Positions 1 through 7,275 of a stretch of 32,889 nucleotides of DNA are shown here, piece by piece. The DNA is taken from assembly GCA_016927095.1 (NCBI GenBank), contig JAFGNI010000235.1, positions 1-32,889 on the forward strand, written 5' to 3'. The notes under the pieces are model-generated. The model did no database searches and was not told the DNA's origin. It worked only from the letters and a program-made list of their open reading frames with translations. The translations under genes were made by a program, and so were the position numbers. This DNA is from Anaerolineae bacterium (GTDB lineage Bacteria; Chloroflexota; Anaerolineae; B4-G1; SLSP01). Position 1 is the stretch's first letter. Every line of letters begins with the position of its first letter.

Positions 1-863
1 ATAGGTGAACCGTTGAGATAGAGCATAGGCCCCCGCGCTTCGATGGTCCGGAAGCCGATCTTCAGCGTCCGGCTTCCCACCATCTCGCCGCCGGCCAGCA
101 GCGTGACGCGGAGTTCATAGCGGTTCGGCTGATCCGGGGACCACGGCAACGCGTGCGGGACGTCGCTCGTCAGTGCGGACGCGACACTTGCGCCTGCCGC
201 AAGACCACGGCGCACAGGCGGCAATGTCACCAACAGCTGTCCCGTCCCATCCCCTACCTCAGCAGCTAGAGCGATCTCGACGTCAAGCGGTCGATCGTTC
301 TGCACCGTGGCGGTGACCTGTAAGTGGCCGCCTGTCTCGGTCGGCGTCGCGACGCAGGCCACGGAGGCCAGGTGGCAGAGGTCGGTCGCGCGGATCGTGA
401 CCTCACGTAGAAGCCCCCCGTAGTTCCTCCATCCCCGCTGCATACCCGGGACCTCGCCCTGTTGCCGGACATTGTCCACACGGACGGCGATCAGGTTTTG
501 ATCGCCGGGAACAAGTGCCTCCTGGATCTCAATCTCAAAGGGCAGGAAAGGGTCGGTGCAGCGTCCCACTTCCGCGCCGTTGACCCAGACCACCGCCCTC
601 GCGTTCACACCCTCCAGACGCAAGACGATACGGCGCCCGGACCAGGCCTCCGGCGCCGTCAGGCGATGCCGGAACCAGCCGGCCCCTTCATAGGTGTCCA
701 GCGCCGGGTGACACGTCTCAAAATCCACGGGCGCGCGCACCTCGCGCCAGCGGCGATCATCATACGCTGCTTGCGCGTACCCCAATGATGCACCGATGCC
801 GGTCGGATCAGCCTGAAATCGCCAGTATGCCAGGTTTATTGGTGTGTCTGCGCAGTCTCTCAC
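1..863 (-). CDS. Glycoside hydrolase family 2 protein, N-terminal part (cut by window edge)
   Basis: About 287 residues are visible; the catalytic TIM barrel lies beyond the left edge. The order fits GH2: a sugar-binding jelly-roll domain (roughly residues 30-165, with WFRHRL, VVWVNG and a W-R-N-Y-G-G-L-L-R-E-V stretch), then an immunoglobulin-like sandwich ending in FRTIEARG and LYLNGSP, the usual lead-in to the GH2 barrel. GH2 enzymes are retaining beta-galactosidases, beta-mannosidases or beta-glucuronidases; specificity cannot be told without the barrel. No signal peptide is seen, so cytoplasmic action on imported oligosaccharides is likely. The GTG start at 863 is the first possible codon after the in-frame stop of the LysE gene and has GAGGGG about 7 nt upstream, so translation is probably coupled to that gene. 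The absence of an ORF call in general scanners would be due to the missing stop. Confidence 0.88.
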   Translation of the reverse strand, partial: MRDCADTPINLAYWRFQADPTGIGASLGYAQAAYDDRRWREVRAPVDFETCHPALDTYEGAGWFRHRLTAPEAWSGRRIVLRLEGVNARAVVWVNGAEVGRCTDPFLPFEIEIQEALVPGDQNLIAVRVDNVRQQGEVPGMQRGWRNYGGLLREVTIRATDLCHLASVACVATPTETGGHLQVTATVQNDRPLDVEIALAAEVGDGTGQLLVTLPPVRRGLAAGASVASALTSDVPHALPWSPDQPNRYELRVTLLAGGEMVGSRTLKIGFRTIEARGPMLYLNGSP

Positions 864-866
864 GCC

Positions 867-1481
867 CTAACCCCTCACGCCTTGCCATATCTGATAGATC
901 CCGAAAACCGCTAAGGCTAACGCCGAGATGCCGACCAGCCACCGGGTGACCCGTGGCCCCAGCCGCCGCGCCGTGCCAAAGAGCGCGATGATCCCGACCA
1001 GCCCCCCGACCATCGCCCCGTAGAAGCCCGCCAGGAAGCCTACGCCATGGCTCGGCGCCTCCCGCCACGCCGAAAGCAGGATGGGTCCGGTCACGAGTCC
1101 CCAATAGAGGTACGGACCGGGGCTCAGCGCGTTCATCAAGGCTGCTTCCAGCACCCCGGCTGTGTTGACGTCCGCGTCCGGCACCGGTACTGTGAGGTCA
1201 AAGTCTCGCCACGCACGGTAGGCGCCCCAAGCCAGCGACAACACGAAGACGCCGCCCACGATGTACAGCACCCGCTTCCAGCCGGCAGGAAGCTGGCTCA
1301 GCAGTAGCAACGCAAGGACAATGATCGGCCCGTCGCTGATCAAGGGGGAGAGCGCTGCCGGCAGCGTGCGGCGCCATCCCTGACGCAACGACTGTGAGAT
1401 GATGTAGGTCTGGAACGGCCCAGGCTGCACCGCGCCCGAGAACCCGTACCCGATACCCTGCAGGATGTAGACCAGCATCAT
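867..1481 (-). CDS. LysE/RhtB-type small-molecule exporter
   Basis: The 204-residue protein has the length and six-helix pattern of the LysE superfamily. The first helix carries the family's G...PGP signature (QPGPFQTYIIS, about residues 19-29), and a second PGP lies near residue 120 (LSPGPYLYWG). LysE family members export amino acids or related metabolites using the proton motive force; the substrate here cannot be inferred. Two ATG codons stand in tandem (1481 and 1478) behind a weak AGGA, so the exact start is uncertain by one codon. The stop is 3 nt before the GTG of the GH2 gene, indicating a two-gene transcript. A sugar- or metabolite-overflow exporter next to a glycosidase is a reasonable but unproven reading. 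Confidence 0.85.
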   Translation of the reverse strand: MMLVYILQGIGYGFSGAVQPGPFQTYIISQSLRQGWRRTLPAALSPLISDGPIIVLALLLLSQLPAGWKRVLYIVGGVFVLSLAWGAYRAWRDFDLTVPVPDADVNTAGVLEAALMNALSPGPYLYWGLVTGPILLSAWREAPSHGVGFLAGFYGAMVGGLVGIIALFGTARRLGPRVTRWLVGISALALAVFGIYQIWQGVRG

Positions 1482-1579
1482 GTCCTACCACGGTCACGTG
1501 TGGCCCACGCGCGGCCTAGCGCATGCCGGTATGGTCCAGGGGGCGTCATCGCGCCTGCCAAACCCACTGCATCCAGAGC

Positions 1580-2626
1580 CTATGCCGGCGGGGGCGTCAC
1601 CGTGGCGACCACGGCGAAGTGGTCCGAGGCGTGAGGGTAAGCTTTCCACACCGGCGTGCCGTCGGCTGTCTCTGTGTAGACAAACGCATCCTCAACCCAC
1701 GGCGCGGGAGCATTCTTTGAGTAGAGGATGTGATCGATCCATACCCGGTGCCACGTGTTGTTGAAGATCGCATCCTTGTAGCTTGTGGTCGTGATCGACC
1801 CGAAGTCCAGGTCCTCCTGCTCCCGGGGCTTCAGGACGTCAAAAAGCGCATTACCTAGACAGAGCTCGGGGCGCCAGATCACGCCCATCAGACGCTCCAC
1901 ACCACTGCCAAACAGCCGCTTCTCGCTGGCATCCAGACCCGGCCCATCGTTGATGTCGCCACAGACGATGAGAGGGATGTTGCGGGTGGCGTCGTCGGTC
2001 AGATAGGGGTCCAGAAAGGAGAGACGCAGCTGCGTGGCCTGCGCCAGGATCTTGCGCCGGTTCGCATCGGCGCGTTGCCACCAGCGGCTCCACTCGTAAG
2101 CGCCGAAGATGCCCTTGCTCTTCAGGTGGAGCCCGAGAACACGGAAGTTGTCACCGTCCAGGGGCCGGATCTCGGCATAGAGGGGGCGCCGCTCAAAATG
2201 GTATTCCTCGAGGATCTCATCGTCATCGCTGTCAATGAGGAAGGGATCGAAACCTCCGATGTTGGCTGTGTCGAAGTAGTAGAAAGGCGGGTCCTTGAAC
2301 TTCCCCGAGTCGACGCGTACGGCCAGCGCGATATTCTGCGACTGTCCGCGCGAATGCTGTACCTGCACCTTCCACTCGCCATCGACGTCCTGATCAAAGA
2401 AAAGCTCGAGCTCGCTGGTGCGGTTGGGCCCCTCGACGAGGACCACGATGTCGGGCGCGAGGTCGTTGATCACCGCGGAGAGGTCGTCGCGGCGTTTGCG
2501 CACCGTAGCGCTCGACATATGGAACGGCGCCGCGTCGTCGGGTCGGAATGCCGGCGGCGCATCGTTGGGACCAAACAGGTCGTTCATCCACTCAACATTC
2601 CAGACCACAAACCTTAGGGGCGTCAC
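1580..2626 (-). CDS. Endonuclease/exonuclease/phosphatase (EEP) family hydrolase
   Basis: The 348-residue protein has the diagnostic EEP-fold motifs in order: WNVEWMN at the N terminus (metal-binding Asn and Glu), GLHLKSKG in the middle, CGDINDGPG (the catalytic GDxN) and HASDHFAVVA at the C terminus (the SDH general base motif). EEP enzymes are Mg2+-dependent phosphodiesterases acting on nucleic acids, phospholipids or inositol phosphates; no signal peptide is visible, so a cytoplasmic nuclease or phosphodiesterase is most likely. I chose the GTG at 2626 because GAGGAGG lies 6 nt upstream and the WNVEWMN motif then falls at residue 9. An ATG 96 nt further upstream would add residues unlike the family and would overlap the promoter at 2655-2682. 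A 98-nt gap separates the gene from lysE. Confidence 0.85.
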   Translation of the reverse strand: MTPLRFVVWNVEWMNDLFGPNDAPPAFRPDDAAPFHMSSATVRKRRDDLSAVINDLAPDIVVLVEGPNRTSELELFFDQDVDGEWKVQVQHSRGQSQNIALAVRVDSGKFKDPPFYYFDTANIGGFDPFLIDSDDDEILEEYHFERRPLYAEIRPLDGDNFRVLGLHLKSKGIFGAYEWSRWWQRADANRRKILAQATQLRLSFLDPYLTDDATRNIPLIVCGDINDGPGLDASEKRLFGSGVERLMGVIWRPELCLGNALFDVLKPREQEDLDFGSITTTSYKDAIFNNTWHRVWIDHILYSKNAPAPWVEDAFVYTETADGTPVWKAYPHASDHFAVVATVTPPPA

Positions 2627-2654
2627 AGCCACCTCCTCTGGGATCCTTTTCGTG

Positions 2655-2682
2655 AGTGTAGCACGGTTCGCAGGAGCGCCAA
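2655..2682 (-). promoter_or_regulatory. Sigma-70-type promoter for the EEP gene
   Basis: On the minus strand TTGGCG (2682-2677) and TACACT (2660-2655) are separated by exactly 16 bp, about 30 nt upstream of the GTG start with its GGAGG. The same 16-bp spacing recurs in four other promoters of this window. Confidence 0.6.
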
Positions 2683-2757
2683 CAACCGCGGGTTGTGTGA
2701 ACTTTCTGCATCTGTCCCGCATGTCATGGTTGAGACCAAAACAGAAGGAGGTGCGAG

Positions 2758-2967
2758 ATGACTAAGTGGATCAGTGAGTGGGTGGTGTTCTCTATGTTGC
2801 TCGTGCTCGGGGGCGGCCTCCTCTTCGTACTATGGGCCATCTGGCCTATGCTGCCCCAGCGACTGCCAAACCAGGTGTTGGCGAATCTCAATGTCGAAGG
2901 CCTGCTTGCCATGGGGACGCTGCTGATCTTCGTCCTCGGCTTCGGCAAGCTCGTTTTCGCTAAGTGA
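2758..2967 (+). CDS. Small two-helix membrane protein of unknown function
   Basis: The 69-residue protein has two clear hydrophobic helices (about residues 8-30 and 48-67) joined by a short loop with PQRLPNQ, and positive residues at both ends (MTK and LVFAK). The ATG is preceded by AAGGAGG at ideal spacing, which is a strong argument for a real gene despite its size. It is divergent from the EEP gene with 131 nt between the two starts. I do not recognise the family. Small proteins of this shape are often membrane-anchored partners or stress-related, but nothing in the sequence fixes a role. The following intergenic stretch to 3140 holds no further gene that I can support. Confidence 0.65.
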   Translation: MTKWISEWVVFSMLLVLGGGLLFVLWAIWPMLPQRLPNQVLANLNVEGLLAMGTLLIFVLGFGKLVFAK

Positions 2968-3140
2968 CAGCCTTGCGGCGGTCTGCAAGCTAGTGCCATC
3001 CTTCTGGAAAGGCAGAACGCAGACTCAACTCAGACGGCCACACGAGGTAGCGGGTGTCGGCATCCGTAGGGCGCTCGCGCCTTCCTGGAAGGGAGGTCGG
3101 TGGTCAAGCGCGATAGCCTTAGGCTCAACGTTCTACCGCC
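2968..3140. other. Intergenic stretch upstream of the ars promoter
   Basis: No ORF with a ribosome binding site and no convincing stem-loop with a T-run were found here. Together with the promoter and leader up to 3226 the gene-free stretch is about 260 nt. Confidence 0.5.
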
Positions 3141-3169
3141 TTGCATAGATGGCAACCCTATGGTAGTAT
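3141..3169 (+). promoter_or_regulatory. Promoter of the arsenic operon
   Basis: TTGCAT (3141-3146) and TAGTAT (3164-3169) are 17 bp apart and directly abut the palindrome at 3170-3189. The arsC ATG lies 57 nt downstream of the -10. The -35 matches the consensus only at TTG, as is common for regulated promoters. Confidence 0.55.
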
Positions 3170-3189
3170 ATATTCGGTTTTGCGAATAT
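3170..3189. promoter_or_regulatory. Palindromic operator, probable ArsR-binding site
   Basis: A perfect 7-bp inverted repeat, ATATTCG and CGAATAT, is separated by GTTTTG. It starts at the base after the -10 box, so a bound repressor would block transcription start. ArsR/SmtB repressors bind short AT-rich inverted repeats of the TTC-N-GAA kind, and two arsR genes lie in the operon it precedes. Assignment to ArsR rests on position and symmetry. Confidence 0.6.
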
Positions 3190-3226
3190 GAGGGGTAGCC
3201 AGCAAGGCAAAGGAGAGGGTTGCAGT

Positions 3227-3709
3227 ATGGCTGACAAACTCAGGGTGCTCTTCCTGTGTACCGGGAACAGCTGTCGCAGCCAGATGGCGGAGGGCTGGAC
3301 TCGCCACCTGAAGGGCGATCGCATCGACGTCTATTCGGCAGGCATCGAGACACACGGCCTTAACCAAAGGGCCGTCAAGGTGATGGCGGAGGCCGGCGTC
3401 GATATCTCCGACCACCGCAGCAAGCACGTGGATGAGGTGATGGACATCGACTTCGACTACGTCGTCACTGTCTGTGGTCACGCCAAGGAGAACTGCCCTG
3501 TCTTTCCCGGCAAGGCCACAGTGGTCCATCAGGGCTTTGACGATCCGCCCAAGCTGGCAAAGGGTGCCAAGACGGAGGAGGAGGCACTCTCCCACTATCG
3601 CCGCGTTCGCGACGAGATACGCGCCTATGTGGAGACCTTGCCTGAGACCCTGCTGAGCACGAATCCGTTTGCGTTGCACTTGTCGATCGACGATAGTCAA
3701 CCACAATAG
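3227..3709 (+). CDS. arsC: Arsenate reductase, low-molecular-weight phosphatase (thioredoxin-coupled) type
   Basis: The 160-residue enzyme reduces arsenate to arsenite in the cytoplasm. The P-loop is CTGNSCRS (11-18) with nucleophile Cys11; Cys83 and Cys90 (VCGHAKENC) form the redox relay used by the thioredoxin-dependent enzymes of the Staphylococcus pI258/Bacillus class, and Asp105 in FDDPP is the expected general acid. All three cysteines are therefore present, which marks it as a true arsenate reductase and not a tyrosine phosphatase. The ATG at 3227 has AGGAGAGG about 8 nt upstream; a further upstream ATG at 3188 falls inside the operator and has no ribosome binding site. It is the first gene of a three-gene unit with two arsR genes. 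The last about 25 residues are variable and not diagnostic. Confidence 0.93.
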   Translation: MADKLRVLFLCTGNSCRSQMAEGWTRHLKGDRIDVYSAGIETHGLNQRAVKVMAEAGVDISDHRSKHVDEVMDIDFDYVVTVCGHAKENCPVFPGKATVVHQGFDDPPKLAKGAKTEEEALSHYRRVRDEIRAYVETLPETLLSTNPFALHLSIDDSQPQ

Positions 3710-3729
3710 GATCCTTGAGGAGGCGGCCG

Positions 3730-4131
3730 ATGACGATGGAACTGCTGCAGCAGATCACGGCGGAGGCTATTCGCATCGCACCTGAGGATCTTGCGGCGCT
3801 CTTCAAGGCGCTGGCGCACCCTAAGCGTCTGGCGATCCTACAGGAGCTACGTGGTGTGGAGCGCTGCGTCTGTGAGATCGAGGACGCCCTTGATCTGCGG
3901 CAGGCCTACGTCTCGCAGCAGCTTACGGTGCTGCGAGAAGCCGGGTTGGTCTGTTACCGCAAGGATGGCTGGAATGTCTACTACCGCATCGCCCGGCCCG
4001 AGGTCTACAACCTGCTGGAACTCGCCACGGTCATTCAGAGTGAGCTGGGCACTTGCGCGGTCGTCGACCCTGACGAGGTCGAGGCATCCTCGTGTGGCTG
4101 TGAGCAGACCACTGGGTGCCCGCCAGGGTGA
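3730..4131 (+). CDS. arsR: ArsR/SmtB family metalloregulator 1
   Basis: The 133-residue repressor has a winged helix-turn-helix: LAHPKRLAILQELR, then CVCEIEDALDLRQAYVSQQL (recognition helix) and LREAGLVCYRKDGWNVYY (wing). The CVC pair in the alpha-3 position corresponds to the As(III)-sensing cysteines of ArsR. A second cysteine group lies at the C terminus (SCGCEQTTGC), plus a Cys in LGTCAV, which could form an additional metalloid site. The ATG at 3730 is favoured because GAGGAGG is 6 nt upstream; an upstream TTG at 3715 overlaps this site. The gene starts 20 nt after arsC, so it is in the same operon and likely autoregulates through the palindrome at 3170-3189. Confidence 0.92.
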   Translation: MTMELLQQITAEAIRIAPEDLAALFKALAHPKRLAILQELRGVERCVCEIEDALDLRQAYVSQQLTVLREAGLVCYRKDGWNVYYRIARPEVYNLLELATVIQSELGTCAVVDPDEVEASSCGCEQTTGCPPG

Positions 4132-4157
4132 TTGCCAAGAAGGAGACTGGATAGCAG

Positions 4158-4553
4158 ATGCTCACATCCTCCCCTGAAAGAACAACAACCATGGACCAGC
4201 TCACCCTCTCTAGCTACGAGGCGGCAGCCGAGAGGCTAAGATTGCTCGCCCATCCTGCCCGCCTGCAGATCCTCGATGAGCTCCGCCGAGGCGAGGCCTG
4301 TGTCTGCTATTTGCAGCGGATACTCGACCGTCCGCAGGCCTACGTGTCACAGCAGCTCCGGGTCCTTCGCGAGGCGGATCTACTGGACTCGGACCGAGAT
4401 GGTCTGAACGTCTTCTACAGCATCGCCGACGCCGCATTGCTTGACCTGTTGGCGCAGGTGCTGGGACCGGCGGGCCCGGAACGCGAGCTCCGCATCTGCC
4501 CCTGCCCAAGCTGTACGGACGAGGAGACCTGCGAGCCGACGCTGATCCCGTGA
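4158..4553 (+). CDS. arsR: ArsR/SmtB family metalloregulator 2
   Basis: A second, clearly homologous but divergent ArsR-family repressor of 131 residues: LLAHPARLQILDELRRGEACVCYLQ, RPQAYVSQQLRVLREADLL and DGLNVFYSI match the helix-turn-helix and wing of the first. It keeps the CVC pair in the sensing helix and also ends with a cysteine group (CPCPSC and TC). The ATG at 4158 has AAGGAG 12 nt upstream, a slightly long spacing; an ATG at 4191 lacks a ribosome binding site. It follows arsR1 by 26 nt. Two related but different sensors in one operon suggest response to different metalloids or heteromer formation. Its 3' end converges on the Heparinase gene, and no efflux pump follows. Confidence 0.9.
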   Translation: MLTSSPERTTTMDQLTLSSYEAAAERLRLLAHPARLQILDELRRGEACVCYLQRILDRPQAYVSQQLRVLREADLLDSDRDGLNVFYSIADAALLDLLAQVLGPAGPERELRICPCPSCTDEETCEPTLIP

Positions 4554-4607
4554 ACGCCGCCTAACCGGTTTGATCGCGGGCAGACCAGGTCTTCTTGCCG
4601 GTCGCCC

Positions 4608-6506
4608 CTACTCGCTGGACACGCGCCAGCGCCACGTGCCCGACATTTCAGGATGTGCCACGGTAAAGACAACCCGGTTCAGGCCATCGCCCCAGACGCC
4701 GCCGAGGCGCGCGTCAGTTATGCGGACGCGCTCCACGGTGACCGAGCTGACCTCCTGGGGCACCGCCAGACAGCCGGATCCGGACACACGTGAGGCAGCC
4801 TCGGGCCCAAATGTCGTCGTACGGAACCTCATGCCATCTCCCGTCACCGCGACCTCGCTGGGCGTCAGCAGGCTTAGCGCGATTGCAGTTACCGGCCGAT
4901 TCAGTTTGTAGCTGTCCGATATGACGACAGCCTCGCCGCGCCGTAGCGTGACCTCACGGATCCACGAGGCCACGCCGGCCTCGGGCGGGTAAGCGCCGGC
5001 GAGGTCGAGGCTCAGCGTCGCGCCGTTCTCCGACGCTGCATAGGCCACGCTTCGTGCGGCGAAATGCTCGCCCGGCGCCTGCATCACACCATCGAAGGCC
5101 GGCAACAATGTGTGATAGGCCGACTGCATCGTCCAGATCTCATAGCGCTGCGGGCTGAAGGTCTGACGCCGGTAAGTCTCCACCCCGGCATCGACGATGA
5201 GAGGTCGGCCATCCATGAAGATGATGACGTTTCCTACGTCGTTGTGGTTGTGACTCTCGCCGTTGTGACCCGCTTTCGCCGCCACAAACAAGCCATCAGC
5301 GGCCCCCGCTTGGTCGCGGGCCACCATCACCTGGATCCCCTCGAACCAGACATCGCGCGGTCGAGGCTGTCGGGGTGCTGCCGGGAGTGGGTCCGGCAAC
5401 CGGAAGAGCGCGGGAAGCACGCGTCCGATGCTGTCGCCGCGACTGCCGCCATCGTTCGCTGCCTTCGCCATCAACCAGGCCCCAAAGGCCATCATCGCCT
5501 CATCCTCAATCGCGAGGCCGTAACGCAGTACCAGCGCGGCGTTGGGCCGGTTGATCGCCGAGGCGTCGGCGAAGTTAGTATAGTAGTCGTCATCGATCTG
5601 AACCCGGTAGATGTAGCGTCCCATATTGCGTATCTTCGTCTGACCGAAGACATCGATGGCCCCATCTGAGGCCGACTGCAGCAGATCAAGGCAGTCAAAG
5701 AGCGAGGCTGCGGCGCGCCCCCAATAGCCGGGCCCCTCGTCGCAGCCTCCTGACTCGGCATAGGTCTCTACAAAGATATCGAGGCTGCGCAGGATCTTGC
5801 GGACAGCCTGCACGCGGCGCGCATCGTCGGTCTCCAGAAGAAGCACTGCCGTCAGCCAGTTGGAGTTTACCCAGGGATTCCAGTTGTTCACCCCGTGCCC
5901 GGCAGGATCGAACCCCATCCACCAGAAATCGTCCCGCGCCAGACAGGGACCCAGAACCCGGCGCCGCGTCTCGTATCCTATCCGGCGACGAACCAGCGGC
6001 GAGACCGTATCCAGGCGGTCACCCAGAAGATAGTGCGTCCAGGCCAGCAGCGCCACCGTCTCCGCGGCAAAGAGATCTACCGTCGGCTCCTCGACATCAG
6101 GCAGGCCTGCGCCCGCACGCTGCGCATCGACGTGGGCCGGATACCCCCAGTACGTCTCCTCGCACGTCGCCCAGATAACGTTGACGATGTCATCTAGGAA
6201 GCGACCCTCGGCCTCAACGCACTCTGCCAAAACCAAGTCACGGAGCGCGCTACGGCGATAGGACTGCTGCCACTCATAGTTGCTCCGGTTGCCGACGCGG
6301 GCATACTCGAGGAAAAGCGTCGCTGGCAACACAGGCCACGTGGTGCCCAGCTTGGCCTTCCCCGCCGCCACCAGCTCATCCCGCGTCTCTGCGCGGAGCG
6401 CCTCCCAAGCCTCACGGTTCTCGATGGTCGGAAAGGGCGCCCACGCCATCGGTGAAACCAGCGCACGACGAACGTCCTCAAACCCGTATCGATCAGCTAA
6501 CATCAT
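4608..6506 (-). CDS. Heparinase II/III-like polysaccharide lyase
   Basis: The 632-residue protein has an N-terminal alpha-toroid (about residues 20-350, with NNWNPWVNSNW at 207-217 and CDEGPGYW at 255-262) followed by a beta-sandwich carrying the Heparinase II/III signature NGESHNHNDVGN (415-426), FMDGRPLIVDAG and a Y-rich segment. Such enzymes cleave uronic-acid-containing glycans (heparin, alginate, ulvan or plant/bacterial acidic exopolysaccharides) by beta-elimination. The histidine pair in SHNHND is the conserved catalytic/metal region. No signal peptide is visible, so it probably acts in the cytoplasm on imported oligomers. Tandem ATGs at 6506 and 6503 lie behind AGAGGAG. It is the last gene of the minus-strand run that begins with DUF1638; the 52-nt gap before it leaves room for a separate promoter, which I could not identify. 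Confidence 0.85.
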   Translation of the reverse strand: MMLADRYGFEDVRRALVSPMAWAPFPTIENREAWEALRAETRDELVAAGKAKLGTTWPVLPATLFLEYARVGNRSNYEWQQSYRRSALRDLVLAECVEAEGRFLDDIVNVIWATCEETYWGYPAHVDAQRAGAGLPDVEEPTVDLFAAETVALLAWTHYLLGDRLDTVSPLVRRRIGYETRRRVLGPCLARDDFWWMGFDPAGHGVNNWNPWVNSNWLTAVLLLETDDARRVQAVRKILRSLDIFVETYAESGGCDEGPGYWGRAAASLFDCLDLLQSASDGAIDVFGQTKIRNMGRYIYRVQIDDDYYTNFADASAINRPNAALVLRYGLAIEDEAMMAFGAWLMAKAANDGGSRGDSIGRVLPALFRLPDPLPAAPRQPRPRDVWFEGIQVMVARDQAGAADGLFVAAKAGHNGESHNHNDVGNVIIFMDGRPLIVDAGVETYRRQTFSPQRYEIWTMQSAYHTLLPAFDGVMQAPGEHFAARSVAYAASENGATLSLDLAGAYPPEAGVASWIREVTLRRGEAVVISDSYKLNRPVTAIALSLLTPSEVAVTGDGMRFRTTTFGPEAASRVSGSGCLAVPQEVSSVTVERVRITDARLGGVWGDGLNRVVFTVAHPEMSGTWRWRVSSE

Positions 6507-6558
6507 GTGGCTCCTCTGCCTTCCAAGAGCGACGCCCTACCAGGGCACGCAGTTACCC

Positions 6559-7275
6559 CTACCGGTCCAGCGCACGCAAGAGCCCTGCCGCCAGCAGCCG
6601 CACGAGAGGCAGCCCCAACTGCGCCAGTTCCGCATCGGCATCTTGCCCCTCAGCCAGCAAGTTGCTCTGAATAGTCCGAAGCAGAACGCCCAACTGCCAG
6701 AGCGTCTCAGCTACGTCTGAACCGCCGGTCTCCGGCCCAACCTCTGCTGGTGCCGCCAACGCCACCGTATGCCAGACGGGATAGCGAATGTCGCGCGTCA
6801 GCGCCACATCGAGCACACCGCTGGGGCGCTGACCGTAGGCGTCCTTCAGCACCCGCTTGCCATCCAGCGTGGGAACTCGCGTCGCCAGCGCCCGCACGTT
6901 GGGATGGACCAGCAGCCGCCGTGCTTCTGCGGGCAATAGCGCCTCCAGTGCCGCGCGCCACTGGTGATCCTCGCGCGCCGGCGTCAGCTCCGGCACCTTG
7001 TACCCACCCTCCTTGCGCGTTCGCAGCGTCCCATTCTGCCGTAGGCTGAACTGCGGTCGCACACCTGATCGCCAGGCAATCACCGTCACCAACCGGCTGA
7101 CCGCTACCCACGCGCACAGATAGGCGACAACAGCATCCCCGCGAGCCTCAGATGTCTCCGCGACCCTTAGGACGCGCTCAGCCACTGAGTCAACATGCGG
7201 TGTCACGCGGTCCGCGGACTCTGGGATCTCCTCGCTGGGTGATCTGCCCACCCGCTCTTCCGCTTTCTCGCTCAC
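6559..7275 (-). CDS. HEPN-like protein with degenerate catalytic motif (tentative)
   Basis: The 238-residue protein is not a family I recognise outright. It is largely helical. A long helix pair (about residues 30-65, AERVLRVAETSEARGDAVVAY, with AWVAVSRL) is reminiscent of HEPN domains, and near the C terminus QSNLLAEGQ (203-211) sits where HEPN proteins of the Y.VRNNLFHGGK kind have their R-N-N-L-x-H catalytic site; here Arg is Gln and His is Ala at identical spacing, and the following amphipathic helix has the usual leucine pattern. If correct, it is a HEPN without RNase activity, perhaps a structural or antidote-like partner. The start is taken as GTG at 7275, which overlaps the stop of the upstream nuclease-like gene by 4 nt (GTGA), implying translational coupling. 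Low similarity makes the fold call uncertain; the gene itself is well supported. Confidence 0.55.
   Translation of the reverse strand: MSEKAEERVGRSPSEEIPESADRVTPHVDSVAERVLRVAETSEARGDAVVAYLCAWVAVSRLVTVIAWRSGVRPQFSLRQNGTLRTRKEGGYKVPELTPAREDHQWRAALEALLPAEARRLLVHPNVRALATRVPTLDGKRVLKDAYGQRPSGVLDVALTRDIRYPVWHTVALAAPAEVGPETGGSDVAETLWQLGVLLRTIQSNLLAEGQDADAELAQLGLPLVRLLAAGLLRALDR

Noticed and set aside
5064..5669. 201-codon open frame on the plus strand
   Set aside because: Antisense to the Heparinase-like gene, no start signal.
6600..7275. RRLLVH and RYPVWH as active Rx4H HEPN motifs in the HEPN-like protein
   Set aside because: They lie outside the helix where the HEPN site should be and have the wrong surrounding pattern; QSNLLA is the positional equivalent.
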